Of a DNA stretch of 50,118 nucleotides, positions 8,351-17,062 are shown one piece after another (positions within the stretch are counted from its first letter, which is position 1; the number at the start of each line of letters is the position of its first letter). Origin of the DNA: an uncultured Pelagibacteraceae bacterium (GTDB taxonomy: Bacteria > Pseudomonadota > Alphaproteobacteria > Pelagibacterales > Pelagibacteraceae); assembly GCA_902518395.1 (NCBI GenBank), contig CABYFX010000003.1:1-50118 (forward strand), read 5' to 3'. Under the pieces are notes generated by a model, which was given only the letters and a program-made list of their open reading frames with translations, did no database searches and had not been told where the DNA came from. The position numbers were made by a program, and so were the translations under genes.

Positions 8351-11300
8351 TTTCTATTTTTCTTCTTCTTATTACTACTTTTCAAGCTCAGGCAAAAAAT
8401 CCCCCTCCCGGAACAGGAACATCAGATATTCCTGCAAATATTTTAATTATGCTTGATAACTCAGGTAGTATGAGCGCCAGATTGTATAATTCTGTTCAAG
8501 TTTATTATCCGTTAGATGTAGCAACAGACAGTGCGGGCAATGTTTACGTATTAGAATATCATAACAGTAGAATAAAAGTATTTGATAGCTCAGGAAATTA
8601 CAAAAGGAGTTTTGGTAGTAATGGATATGGATGTAATCAATGGAGATATGCTAGACAATTTGATATTTATAACGATGAGATATATATTGCTGATACTTAC
8701 AATCATCACATTATACGTTTAAGTTTAACAGGAAAGTGCATCTCAAAGGAGAGAACTGGATCAAATTATCCTCATGCAATAGCAGCAGATAGTGCCTATG
8801 TGTATGTTGGGTTTACTAGTTGGAGTGGTCAAGGCAGATACATTGAAGCTCATTATAGAACTAGACTCAATTATTATAGAAATATAGACACCGGAAATGC
8901 TGGTTTAAGATATTCTTGGGGTATGTCATTAAATAGCGGAGGTAACAGATTAATAGTTGCAGATTATGTAAGAAACCAACTTTATGAGTTTGCAGTAAGT
9001 AATTATCAAAGTACAAGTTCAAACGTAAGTTTATCTTTGAGACAAAGGTCAAATTCGAGTTACTCATCTTCAAATGGATATTTTAGAAGACCCACCGATG
9101 CAGCTTATGATAGTAGTGGCAATATATATGCTCTGGATCTTTATGGACATAGATTACAAAAATTTAATTCTAGTCTAGTTTACCAAGCTAAAGTTGGCTC
9201 TTATTCCACATCTTCAGGATTTAGATATCCTTACGGAATGCATGTTGATGGAAACAATAATATCTATGTAACAGATTATTATAATTATGCAGTTAGAAAA
9301 TATGACACGAGTTTAACAGAGACTGCTACTTATGGAGGAGGTGGAGGCACACGTCTTGATGCTGCAAAAAAAGTAATTAAAAAAATAGTTTCAAATACAG
9401 ATCTAACTTCAGGTGCAAATTTTGGTCTTATGGAATGGGGCAGCGGATATTCTGGAAGAACAAGAATAAGGGTAAAAATCAGTGATACAGGCGCAAAAAG
9501 TATTTATAGTAACGTTGACGGGGTGTATGCAAGTGGAGGAACTGATTTAAGATATGCAATGAATACTGCTAGAAATTATTTTACTAGTGGTCAAGTTGCT
9601 AATTGGAATTTAACTTGTTCAATGAACTTTTTAATAGTTATAAGTGATGGCTATTGGAGCGGACATAATCAAGTTATTAGTATCGCAAATCAAATCAGAA
9701 ATTCTTATAATATAAAAACATTTGCAGTAGGTTTTGCACTAGGAGGTGCAAATTCAAACTATAGTTCTCTTGCTACAGCTGGAGGAACAGTAAAACCATT
9801 GTATGCATCTAATGAAACTGAGTTGTTAGCAAAACTTACTGATGCAATTAAACAGGCAATTTCTGGTCGATTAACATTTACAACCCCAGCAGTTATGTCA
9901 GACGTCACAAAAGGAAATTTTGTTTATCAGTCAACATTTGAGTATGCAAAGAATATGCAATGGAAAGGAAGTTTAAAAAAATATAAATTAAATTCAAATG
10001 GAACTTTTGGAGCAGTTCAGTGGGACGCTGGTGATAAACTAAATAGTAAGAATGCTTCCTCTAGAAATATTTGGACTCCAGAAATTGACACAAGCCTAAA
10101 TAATTTTACCACATCTAATAGAGATGCGCTTAAATCTAGATTATTTCCAAGTCAGTCCCCAACTGATACTGAAGTAGAAAATTTAATTAACTTTATAAGA
10201 GGGGTTGATGTTTATGATCAAGATTCTGATAATAATAAAACAGAGTCTATCCACAAACTTGCTGATATATATCACTCAGAGCTAATTGTAGTTGGAAAAC
10301 CAGATGCACCGGCATTAGATGATGGTTCAATCAATTCAAAAGAGAAAGATTCATACTACAGATCACAAAATAACTATAACAATTTTAAAAATGGCTCCAG
10401 CTGTGGTGGCCCATGTGCTAACAGAAAAGAAATAGTTTATGCAGGAGCCAACAACGGAATATTACATGCATTTGATGCTTCAAGCGGAGAAGAATTATGG
10501 GGGTATATACCGCCAAATGTTCTTGGTAACCTCGAAAAAATCCCATCATCAAAGGCTAATTCAACAAATGCTATTTACGGTATAGATGGCTCTCCTGTAG
10601 TTAAAGATATTTTCTTTGATGACACTCCAAATGATAACATTAACAATCCAAGATGGAGAACGATACTTTTAGGTTCCCTTGGTGCAGGTGGAAAAGGTTT
10701 ATATGCACTTGATGTAACAAATCCAAATAGCCCAACACATCTTTTTGCAATTAATAATAATGAGTCTGATAAATTCATTCAGCATTGGGGAGTAGATAGA
10801 ATGAAAAATGAGTTTGGATATGCTGGAGGTAGTAGTATAGATGCAAAATACGATTACAGAAAATTAGGAGAGACTTGGTCAACGCCAAGAATTATAAGAA
10901 TTAAAGTAAGTGGCAAAGATAAATGGGTTGCAGTGTTTGGTGGAGGATATAATGGTGCAGTTAATCCCAATGTTGGCTCTGCTGTATTTGTTATGGATTT
11001 AGAGGACGAAGGAAGATTACTAAAAGTGATCGACATAGAAGATAAATCAAAACAGACTTATACCTGGAGTGGTACTTTCGGAAGTAGAGTTGGTGGTATC
11101 TTAACTACTAACAATACAATTTTTGAAGTTGCAAAATGGAGTCCTGGAATAAGTTATGATTCATCAAAAGGCGAGTCTATTATTGCTGAATTTAGTCCTC
11201 CAGTTGGTCATACAATAACATTTTCAAATAGTGGAAGTGTATCAACCGTAACAAAAGTAACTTTTGATTCTGCCTGGCCTTGTGAAACAAGTCAAAATTG

Positions 11301-12117
11301 TTCTGGAACTGTAAAATTTAAAAGACATTCTAATGACATAGTAAATTCTTTACCAGCAGATTTAAGTGTAATTACAGCTGATGGAACAGATAAAGCAAAT
11401 TATAATGGAGCATTAATTTATGCTACAGACCTGGAAGGAAAACTGACCAAAATTAATTTAACGGACAAAGGAACACTCTACGATACAACAACTTTATTCA
11501 CGGCAGAGTCGACATCTGCAAATGGAAGGTACATTTATACCAGACCAGAGGTAACGATTAACAATGACAATAACCTGTGGTTGTATTTTGGAACTGGAAA
11601 CACTCAAAAGCTTCAATCTCAATCTTCTCAAGTAAAAAATAGACTTTATGGTATAAAAGACAAAAATTTCCCTAATTTTGTTAAAGTTAACCCTGCTGGA
11701 GACATTTCTAAGTGTAAAACGGCTCCAACTTGCCCAAAGGATACAGATCTAGGATGGTATGTGGATCTTAAAAAGTCGCAAAAATTGACTGCAGAACCTA
11801 CAGTAGATAAGGACAGAGTTTATTACCCAATTTATGAACCAACTGCTGCGAATAATAAGTGTGGTACAGGAGTAGCAATTTTAATGGCATATGATACAAA
11901 ATGTGGAAATTCCTTGTTAAATGTAACCTTAGGGAAAGGTGTTCTATCAAAAGTTGTAAAACAAGGTGATAATCTTTATATCGGTATTGCTGGAGAGGTT
12001 GATAAAAACATTGGAAATTCTGGATTTACATCAAAAGATAACCTAATTACTGGAAAATCAAAGGCAAAAGATAGTGGAAATGAAGTTCAAATAGAAAAAT
12101 GGATTCAAAATTACTAA
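8329..12117 (+). CDS. pilY1: PilY1-like tip adhesin with an NHL-type propeller inside the VWA domain
   Basis: A 1262-residue secreted protein: signal peptide (about 1-22), then ANILIMLDNSGSMSA with the MIDAS motif at residues 43-48. Instead of continuing as a VWA domain, residues about 58-335 hold repeated blades such as DVATDSAGNVYVLEYHNSRI, DAAYDSSGNIYALDLYGHRL and MHVDGNNNIYVTDYYNYAV, typical of NHL beta-propellers. VWA resumes near residue 340 (GTRLDAAKKVIKKI, then GGTDLRYAMNTA and FLIVISDGYWSG). A calcium-loop-like DQDSDNNKTE lies near residue 630. The C-terminal PilC-type propeller begins about residue 705 with AGANNGILHAFDASSGEELW. PilY1 proteins cap the pilus and act in adhesion, calcium response and retraction control. 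The nested propeller is the unusual part. Confidence 0.9.
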   Translation: MARFTKIISIFLLLITTFQAQAKNPPPGTGTSDIPANILIMLDNSGSMSARLYNSVQVYYPLDVATDSAGNVYVLEYHNSRIKVFDSSGNYKRSFGSNGYGCNQWRYARQFDIYNDEIYIADTYNHHIIRLSLTGKCISKERTGSNYPHAIAADSAYVYVGFTSWSGQGRYIEAHYRTRLNYYRNIDTGNAGLRYSWGMSLNSGGNRLIVADYVRNQLYEFAVSNYQSTSSNVSLSLRQRSNSSYSSSNGYFRRPTDAAYDSSGNIYALDLYGHRLQKFNSSLVYQAKVGSYSTSSGFRYPYGMHVDGNNNIYVTDYYNYAVRKYDTSLTETATYGGGGGTRLDAAKKVIKKIVSNTDLTSGANFGLMEWGSGYSGRTRIRVKISDTGAKSIYSNVDGVYASGGTDLRYAMNTARNYFTSGQVANWNLTCSMNFLIVISDGYWSGHNQVISIANQIRNSYNIKTFAVGFALGGANSNYSSLATAGGTVKPLYASNETELLAKLTDAIKQAISGRLTFTTPAVMSDVTKGNFVYQSTFEYAKNMQWKGSLKKYKLNSNGTFGAVQWDAGDKLNSKNASSRNIWTPEIDTSLNNFTTSNRDALKSRLFPSQSPTDTEVENLINFIRGVDVYDQDSDNNKTESIHKLADIYHSELIVVGKPDAPALDDGSINSKEKDSYYRSQNNYNNFKNGSSCGGPCANRKEIVYAGANNGILHAFDASSGEELWGYIPPNVLGNLEKIPSSKANSTNAIYGIDGSPVVKDIFFDDTPNDNINNPRWRTILLGSLGAGGKGLYALDVTNPNSPTHLFAINNNESDKFIQHWGVDRMKNEFGYAGGSSIDAKYDYRKLGETWSTPRIIRIKVSGKDKWVAVFGGGYNGAVNPNVGSAVFVMDLEDEGRLLKVIDIEDKSKQTYTWSGTFGSRVGGILTTNNTIFEVAKWSPGISYDSSKGESIIAEFSPPVGHTITFSNSGSVSTVTKVTFDSAWPCETSQNCSGTVKFKRHSNDIVNSLPADLSVITADGTDKANYNGALIYATDLEGKLTKINLTDKGTLYDTTTLFTAESTSANGRYIYTRPEVTINNDNNLWLYFGTGNTQKLQSQSSQVKNRLYGIKDKNFPNFVKVNPAGDISKCKTAPTCPKDTDLGWYVDLKKSQKLTAEPTVDKDRVYYPIYEPTAANNKCGTGVAILMAYDTKCGNSLLNVTLGKGVLSKVVKQGDNLYIGIAGEVDKNIGNSGFTSKDNLITGKSKAKDSGNEVQIEKWIQNY

Positions 12118-12130
12118 CTTAATTCCACTC

Positions 12131-12215
12131 TAACACAATAAAATATAATTCTAACACAAATAAAAAATTATTATATTTATTAAAATTGTGTTATAAATTT
12201 ATACTTATTGTGTTA
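12131..12215. repeat. four octamers in mirror arrangement before pilMN
   Basis: TAACACAA occurs at 12131-12138 and 12152-12159; its reverse complement TTGTGTTA occurs at 12186-12193 and 12208-12215. The outer pair extends to a perfect 10-base inverted repeat (12131-12140 with 12206-12215). Within each half the copies are 21 and 22 bases apart, close to two helical turns, so a bound protein would see them on one face. The last copy ends on the A of the pilMN start codon. This looks like an operator or a nested RNA/DNA hairpin controlling the second half of the pilus genes. Confidence 0.65.
12177..12205 (+). promoter_or_regulatory. possible promoter for pilMN within the repeat region
   Basis: TATACT at 12200-12205 is a good -10 box; 17 bases upstream, TTATTA at 12177-12182 is a weak -35. 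Transcription would start about 12212-12215, at the start codon, giving a leaderless message. One octamer copy (12186-12193) fills the spacer and another covers the start site, the placement expected for a repressor site. Weak -35, so a tentative call. Confidence 0.3.
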
Positions 12216-14422
12216 TGAATGATGAAACAAAGTTTTTTTCAGATAATCAAGACAATCAAAAATCTGAGGATGGAAAAAAAAGTGATATTAATGACACTAA
12301 TTTAAATCTTAAGGATCAATCTAATGACAATCACAAGGTTATTCATCGAAAAGATGGCAGGTTGCACGTATATGTCCGGCAAGACAAGTACAAAGGGGAG
12401 CTTAAGTCAAGAAATTGGGTGGGAAGAGCTTATATCCATGGAAAACAGTTGGTCTACTCGTCTGGCACCCCGGAACTAGATGATGCCATACCAGTTTTGG
12501 ACAAATGGTACGATGATAAAATAAGAGAAATCAGGGAAAAAGAGGAAAATATTAAAAAAACAACCGAAAATCTTAAAAAAATTGAAAATGATGAAGGAGT
12601 TAAGCTTTTTTCTGATCAAGTGGAAAAAAACCAGCAAATTTCTCAACCTAAATTAGAAAGTGACAATCAAATTCAAAAAGGATTAACATCCAGCATGTTA
12701 GAAAAACTTAAAAGTTTTAAATTTAGTAAGAAAAAAAACAATTCTAACGAAGAAAATATAAATCCTAATAATCAAAATAAAACTAAGAAAAAAAGTTTTT
12801 CTTTAAAAAATATTTTTAAATCCAGAGTATCAAAATTAAGTATAGCAGGAGAGGAAATTGCTGGATTAGATATAACAAAAGACTCAATCAAAGTTTCACA
12901 AGTATCACAAGATAAAGATGAAAAATGGATACTAGATAAATTTTCATACAGACTTCTTGATCAAGAAAAAATTTCAGATAATGTTTTAGAAAACAAAGAT
13001 TATATTGCAGAAGAGATATCACTCGCTCTTGCAAATGCAAAAATAACTTCCAAAAATATTGCGATGTCAATTCCTGTTACAAGTGCAATTATAAAAGTTG
13101 TAACTAGCCCATTAATGCAAGATGAAGAATTGCAAAAGGCTATTGATACAGATTCCTTATGGGAAAATCTTGTTCAACTGACAGATAATCTTAATGATTA
13201 TTCAGTATTTCACCAAGTTATTAATAGAAATTCAAAAACTAACACAATGGAAATTTTGTTTGTTGCATCAAAGTTATCAGATGTAAATGAGTATTCTAAT
13301 ATTGTTAAAAAGGCAGGATTAAATCCAGTTATTATTGATGTAAGATGTTTTACATTAAAAAATGCTCACGATAATACAGAATTTAAATCTATTGTAGAAA
13401 AAACAAGTTCAGCAATTCTAGAACTTGGCCCAGAAGAAAATTACTTAATGATTATACATAATAATATTCCAGTAATAACAGATGTTTTTTTACGCCAGCC
13501 AGAAAAAGAAATACTTAGCGCAATGGGTGAACAATCAAATCCAGAGGCAGAGGCCGTTATAAGAAGATATTCAATGCAAATTAAGCAAGCATTAGCTGAC
13601 TATGAGGCAAAATACGAAAATAAAATAAGTAATATTCAAGTTGTTAGTTCAATGAAAAACATTTCAAGTGTATTGAATGCGTTTAAAAAAAATCTTCCGA
13701 CAATTGGATTTCATTTATTTGATCCTTTGCAAGGTGTACAAATACCTTCATATAATTCTGAAAAAACTAATATAGATAATCGTTCAACTTTTGCATCTGT
13801 AATTGGTCTAGCCTACAGAAAGCTTGATGTTTTTGGATATTATAAATTTGTTACTGCGGTTAAAAATATAAATCTTTTACCTAATAGAGAAACAGTAAGG
13901 CAAAAAGGAAGATTAAAATTTTTAACAGGTTTTGCCTTTAAAGGTATTGCGGGTTTGGTAGCAGGAATTTATCTGATACTTATTGTTACTTCTTATTTTC
14001 AAATTAAAACAAACAGTGAAATTTTAAATGAGTATGATCAAGTTCAAGTTGAGTACGATCAGTTAAATATAAAATTTTCAAAATTAATTAAAAGAAAGAG
14101 AGAAATAGATAAATCTTTAGAGCTAGGAAAGTTAGTAAATTCCAATCAAGTTCAATCTTACAGAGCTCTTGCACAAATCGCAAGGAGTGTCCCATTACGA
14201 GTTAATTTTACAAATTTAAAATTTGATGGAAAAAATAATATTATAATCACTGGATTAGCATTCGCTGACCAAGATATTCTCAATTTTATTTCAAATTTAA
14301 ATTCAAAATCTCTTATCGCTCAAGCTTCACTAACGAACATGAAAGAAGAAACGCAAGATCAAAACTCAAATAGCAAAAACATGAAAAGATTTACAATAAA
14401 CTGTATATTAAAGGATAATTAA
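12215..14422 (+). CDS. pilM-pilN: PilM-PilN fusion with an extra N-terminal domain
   Basis: A 735-residue fusion of two inner-membrane alignment-complex proteins that are normally separate. Residues about 207-548 are PilM-like, an actin fold starting IAGLDITKDSIKVSQV; residues about 555-735 are PilN-like, with NLLPNRETVRQKGR, one membrane helix (about 573-595), a coiled coil and a periplasmic domain. Before PilM lies a polar stretch, then a compact domain at about residues 43-105 containing RLHVYVRQDKYKGELKSRN and a W.GR.YI.GK....SSGT pattern, then a charged linker. That pattern recalls the three-strand plus helix N-terminal domains of phage-type integrases, but I cannot confirm this. Its DNA is much richer in GC than the flanks. 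The stop overlaps the pilO start (TAATG). Confidence 0.85.
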   Translation: MNDETKFFSDNQDNQKSEDGKKSDINDTNLNLKDQSNDNHKVIHRKDGRLHVYVRQDKYKGELKSRNWVGRAYIHGKQLVYSSGTPELDDAIPVLDKWYDDKIREIREKEENIKKTTENLKKIENDEGVKLFSDQVEKNQQISQPKLESDNQIQKGLTSSMLEKLKSFKFSKKKNNSNEENINPNNQNKTKKKSFSLKNIFKSRVSKLSIAGEEIAGLDITKDSIKVSQVSQDKDEKWILDKFSYRLLDQEKISDNVLENKDYIAEEISLALANAKITSKNIAMSIPVTSAIIKVVTSPLMQDEELQKAIDTDSLWENLVQLTDNLNDYSVFHQVINRNSKTNTMEILFVASKLSDVNEYSNIVKKAGLNPVIIDVRCFTLKNAHDNTEFKSIVEKTSSAILELGPEENYLMIIHNNIPVITDVFLRQPEKEILSAMGEQSNPEAEAVIRRYSMQIKQALADYEAKYENKISNIQVVSSMKNISSVLNAFKKNLPTIGFHLFDPLQGVQIPSYNSEKTNIDNRSTFASVIGLAYRKLDVFGYYKFVTAVKNINLLPNRETVRQKGRLKFLTGFAFKGIAGLVAGIYLILIVTSYFQIKTNSEILNEYDQVQVEYDQLNIKFSKLIKRKREIDKSLELGKLVNSNQVQSYRALAQIARSVPLRVNFTNLKFDGKNNIIITGLAFADQDILNFISNLNSKSLIAQASLTNMKEETQDQNSNSKNMKRFTINCILKDN

Positions 14423-15072
14423 TGGATTTATCGAATTTAAAAAATATGAATGTGAGTGACCTTGTATCTAGTATAAAAGGGTCGGAGCTTTTGAGAGATA
14501 AAAAATTTCTCATAAAATTTGGTATCGCTTCTGTAGCAATATTAATCTTCTTAATTGGTTATTATTTTTTCGTCAGCCCAATTATTAAAGATCAGAAACA
14601 AAAAATTTTACTTATGAATGATAATAAAATTAAAATTGAGGAATTTAAAAGCAATATTGTTACAGTTTCAAAATCAATTAAAAAACTGGAACCAGAATTT
14701 AAAAAAAATAGCAGGTTATTTCATTCAAAAAAAGAGGTTGAAGATTTGTATCAAAATATAAGCAATTTTGCTTTAAGTAATGGATTGAATATAATAAATT
14801 TAAAAGTAGTAGATCCAGTTGGAGTTAGTGCAAACCAAAACCAAGATCAAAACAACACAGAAAATCCTCAATTTCTTTATTATAAAATACCTGTAGATTT
14901 TGAAATTAAGGGTAATTATTTAGGTTATCTTAAGTTTAGAAGGGCTTTAGCATCATCGACTAAAGTGATTAACTTTGATAAAGAAGAGATAGATGTAATT
15001 AAAGATGCACAAGGACAAGTTATAGCAAAAGGTACAATTTCAATTGTAGGATTACCAGATGAATACAAATAA
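14422..15072 (+). CDS. pilO: type IV pilus alignment protein PilO
   Basis: A 216-residue bitopic membrane protein: a short cytoplasmic N terminus, one membrane helix (about residues 29-52, FGIASVAILIFLIGYYFFVS), a coiled coil, and a periplasmic ferredoxin-like domain ending KGTISIVGLPDEYK. PilO pairs with PilN to link the cytoplasmic PilM ring to PilP and the secretin. A late block with NYLGYLKFRRALASS followed by NFDKEEI fits the family. Its ATG shares a base with the pilMN stop, and it overlaps pilP by 14 bases. The size is normal for PilO. Confidence 0.85.
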   Translation: MDLSNLKNMNVSDLVSSIKGSELLRDKKFLIKFGIASVAILIFLIGYYFFVSPIIKDQKQKILLMNDNKIKIEEFKSNIVTVSKSIKKLEPEFKKNSRLFHSKKEVEDLYQNISNFALSNGLNIINLKVVDPVGVSANQNQDQNNTENPQFLYYKIPVDFEIKGNYLGYLKFRRALASSTKVINFDKEEIDVIKDAQGQVIAKGTISIVGLPDEYK

Positions 15073-15505
15073 AAATCTCATATATCTCTTGCTAATAATA
15101 TTTACTTTTAATATAAACTTTATGAATTTAAATGCTGAGGAAAAAGTTAATCTTGAAGAAGAAGAATTGCCAGCAATAGACCCTTTTCTGGGCACATCTG
15201 CATCAATGAATACTGGTCAAAACCAACCAACAAATTCAACTGAAATTATAGAAACTAAGTCATTTATTAATGATTTAAGATTAATAGGTACAATTTTTGG
15301 AAAAAAAAAGAAATTTGCAGTTTTAAGTTCGCCAGACGGATCTTTATTTCAATTTAAAGAGGATGAACAAATAACAGAAAATGAAAGATTAGTTTTTATA
15401 TCAGAGGATTATATTTTAGTTACAGTATTTGATGATGAGGAAAAATTATATGAAGTTTATATGAATTATGTAGTTAAAGAAAGTAAAGAAACGAAAAAAA
15501 ATTAG
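15059..15505 (+). CDS. pilP: PilP-like pilus assembly protein
   Basis: A 148-residue exported protein placed between PilO and PilQ, as in most type IV pilus operons. It has a signal-like hydrophobic start (residues 5-20), a low-complexity acidic linker, and a C-terminal beta domain (LRLIGTIFGKKKKFAVLSSP) of the PilP/GspC HR type that contacts the secretin. Most PilP proteins are lipoproteins; this one has no lipobox cysteine, so it may stay anchored by its N-terminal helix as GspC does. The start overlaps pilO. The call rests on position and the short HR-like domain. Confidence 0.75.
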   Translation: MNTNKNLIYLLLIIFTFNINFMNLNAEEKVNLEEEELPAIDPFLGTSASMNTGQNQPTNSTEIIETKSFINDLRLIGTIFGKKKKFAVLSSPDGSLFQFKEDEQITENERLVFISEDYILVTVFDDEEKLYEVYMNYVVKESKETKKN

Positions 15506-17056
15506 ATGAAAAAATTACTTAAACTATTTCCAATTTTCTTTTTAATTTTTTTGTATTCTTGTCAAAATGCAAACAAAATAACAACACTTCCTAAAAGAGA
15601 TAAGCCACTGATAGATACAAAAGCAGTGATTAAAGAAGGCCTAAAAGATATGAATAAAAAAATAGAAGATGGGCCTAAACCAAAAAAAATTGAAATTACT
15701 AAGGAAAAAAGAAAAACAATAACTACTCAAAAATATAAAAACTATGTCACTTTTCCAGCAGGATACAGAAATCTTAAACAAAAAATTAGTATTAATTTTC
15801 AAAACCTAGATTTCAAATATGCAATGGGATTAATGGCTGAGATGGGAAATATAAATATTTTGGTTGGAGATGAAGTAAGCGGAACAATAAATGCAAAAAT
15901 TAAAAATGTAGCTTGGGATGTTACATTTCAAACTTTACTTAATATGAAAAATTTAGGGTCTGATATAGATGTTGAAAATGGTATTATTAGAGTTCACAGC
16001 CCAGAAAATATAACAAGTCAAGAATCATTTAATTCATCTCGAGCAGAAGCATTAAAGAAAAAAGTTGAACTTGAAGAAACGTTTAAACCTATGTTGGCTG
16101 AAATATTTAATCTTTATTACATTAGTCCTGTACAAGCGAAAACTACCCTTGAAGATTTATTTGCATCTCAAGGAACCGAAGGTCAAAATGTCATGACGAA
16201 TCTAAAGATTACAGTAGAAGATACTACTCGATCAATAATTGTAAGAGGATATAGAGAAGATTTAGATGTTATTGACAAAGTTATCAAAGAAATCGACGTA
16301 AAAACTAAACAAGTTTTAATCGAGGCATTTGTAGTAGATGTCACATCGACCTTTGCAGCAGCTTTAGGTTCTAGAATTGGTGCTATGACTAAGCAAGGAA
16401 CTGGAGATACTTCAAATACAACAGTATCAGGAACTATTGGAGGTGCAGCAACAACCTCTACAGGAGTTGCTTTAAGTGCTGCAGCTGGAACAGTTAGTAA
16501 CAACACAATTGTTGGAGCAACAAGTGGTATTGGAATAATAAAAACTATGGGTGCATCAGTTCTCAAAGTTGAATTAGAAGCTCTACAATCGATGGGACTG
16601 AATGAAATTCTCTCATCTCCAAGTGTATTCACTTTAAATAACCAAGAAGCAACAATTACTCAAGGAACTCAGGTTCCATATCAGACAACATCTGATGGAA
16701 CAACAACTACAGCATTTAAAGAAGCTGCTCTTTCTTTAACTGTTACTCCTAGTATTATCGGTGACGGTAATGTTTTAATGGATATCAAGGTAAATGATGA
16801 CTCACCAGACACATCTTTTGGAACAGACGAGCCTGCAATTAAAACAAATGAAATTAAAACAAAGTTATTGGTTAGCGATGGAGACATAGTTGTAATCGGA
16901 GGTATTAAAAAGAACACAAAAAGTGACACTAAAACTAAAACACCAGGTTTAGCAGACCAGAAAAATAAAGCACTAGGAAATTTATTTAAGAGCCGAAATA
17001 ATACAGATACCTTAACAGAATTATTAATTTTTATAGCTCCCAAAGTAATAGAGTAG
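15506..17056 (+). CDS. pilQ: type IV pilus secretin PilQ (lipoprotein form)
   Basis: Forms the outer-membrane pore through which the pilus leaves the cell. The 516 residues hold a signal peptide ending in a lipobox, LYSC with Cys19; an N0/N1-type domain (about 90-170, ISINFQNLDFKYAMGLMAEM); an N-domain (about 200-270, with DTTRSIIVRGYREDLDVIDK); and the secretin barrel (about 270-515), with LSSPSVFTLNNQEATI, VPYQTT, LSLTVTPSI and VVIGGIKKN before the final LTELLIFIAPKVIE. Typical PilQ is near 700 residues with AMIN domains at the N terminus; these are absent, making it closer in size to MshL-type secretins. A lipid anchor could replace a pilotin, and no PilF-like gene was seen here. It starts directly after pilP. 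Confidence 0.92.
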   Translation: MKKLLKLFPIFFLIFLYSCQNANKITTLPKRDKPLIDTKAVIKEGLKDMNKKIEDGPKPKKIEITKEKRKTITTQKYKNYVTFPAGYRNLKQKISINFQNLDFKYAMGLMAEMGNINILVGDEVSGTINAKIKNVAWDVTFQTLLNMKNLGSDIDVENGIIRVHSPENITSQESFNSSRAEALKKKVELEETFKPMLAEIFNLYYISPVQAKTTLEDLFASQGTEGQNVMTNLKITVEDTTRSIIVRGYREDLDVIDKVIKEIDVKTKQVLIEAFVVDVTSTFAAALGSRIGAMTKQGTGDTSNTTVSGTIGGAATTSTGVALSAAAGTVSNNTIVGATSGIGIIKTMGASVLKVELEALQSMGLNEILSSPSVFTLNNQEATITQGTQVPYQTTSDGTTTTAFKEAALSLTVTPSIIGDGNVLMDIKVNDDSPDTSFGTDEPAIKTNEIKTKLLVSDGDIVVIGGIKKNTKSDTKTKTPGLADQKNKALGNLFKSRNNTDTLTELLIFIAPKVIE

Positions 17057-17062
17057 CATGAT

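Noticed and set aside
12118-12214. Rho-independent terminator between pilY1 and pilMN
   Set aside because: The inverted repeats are AT-rich, far apart and not followed by a T run; an operator fits better.
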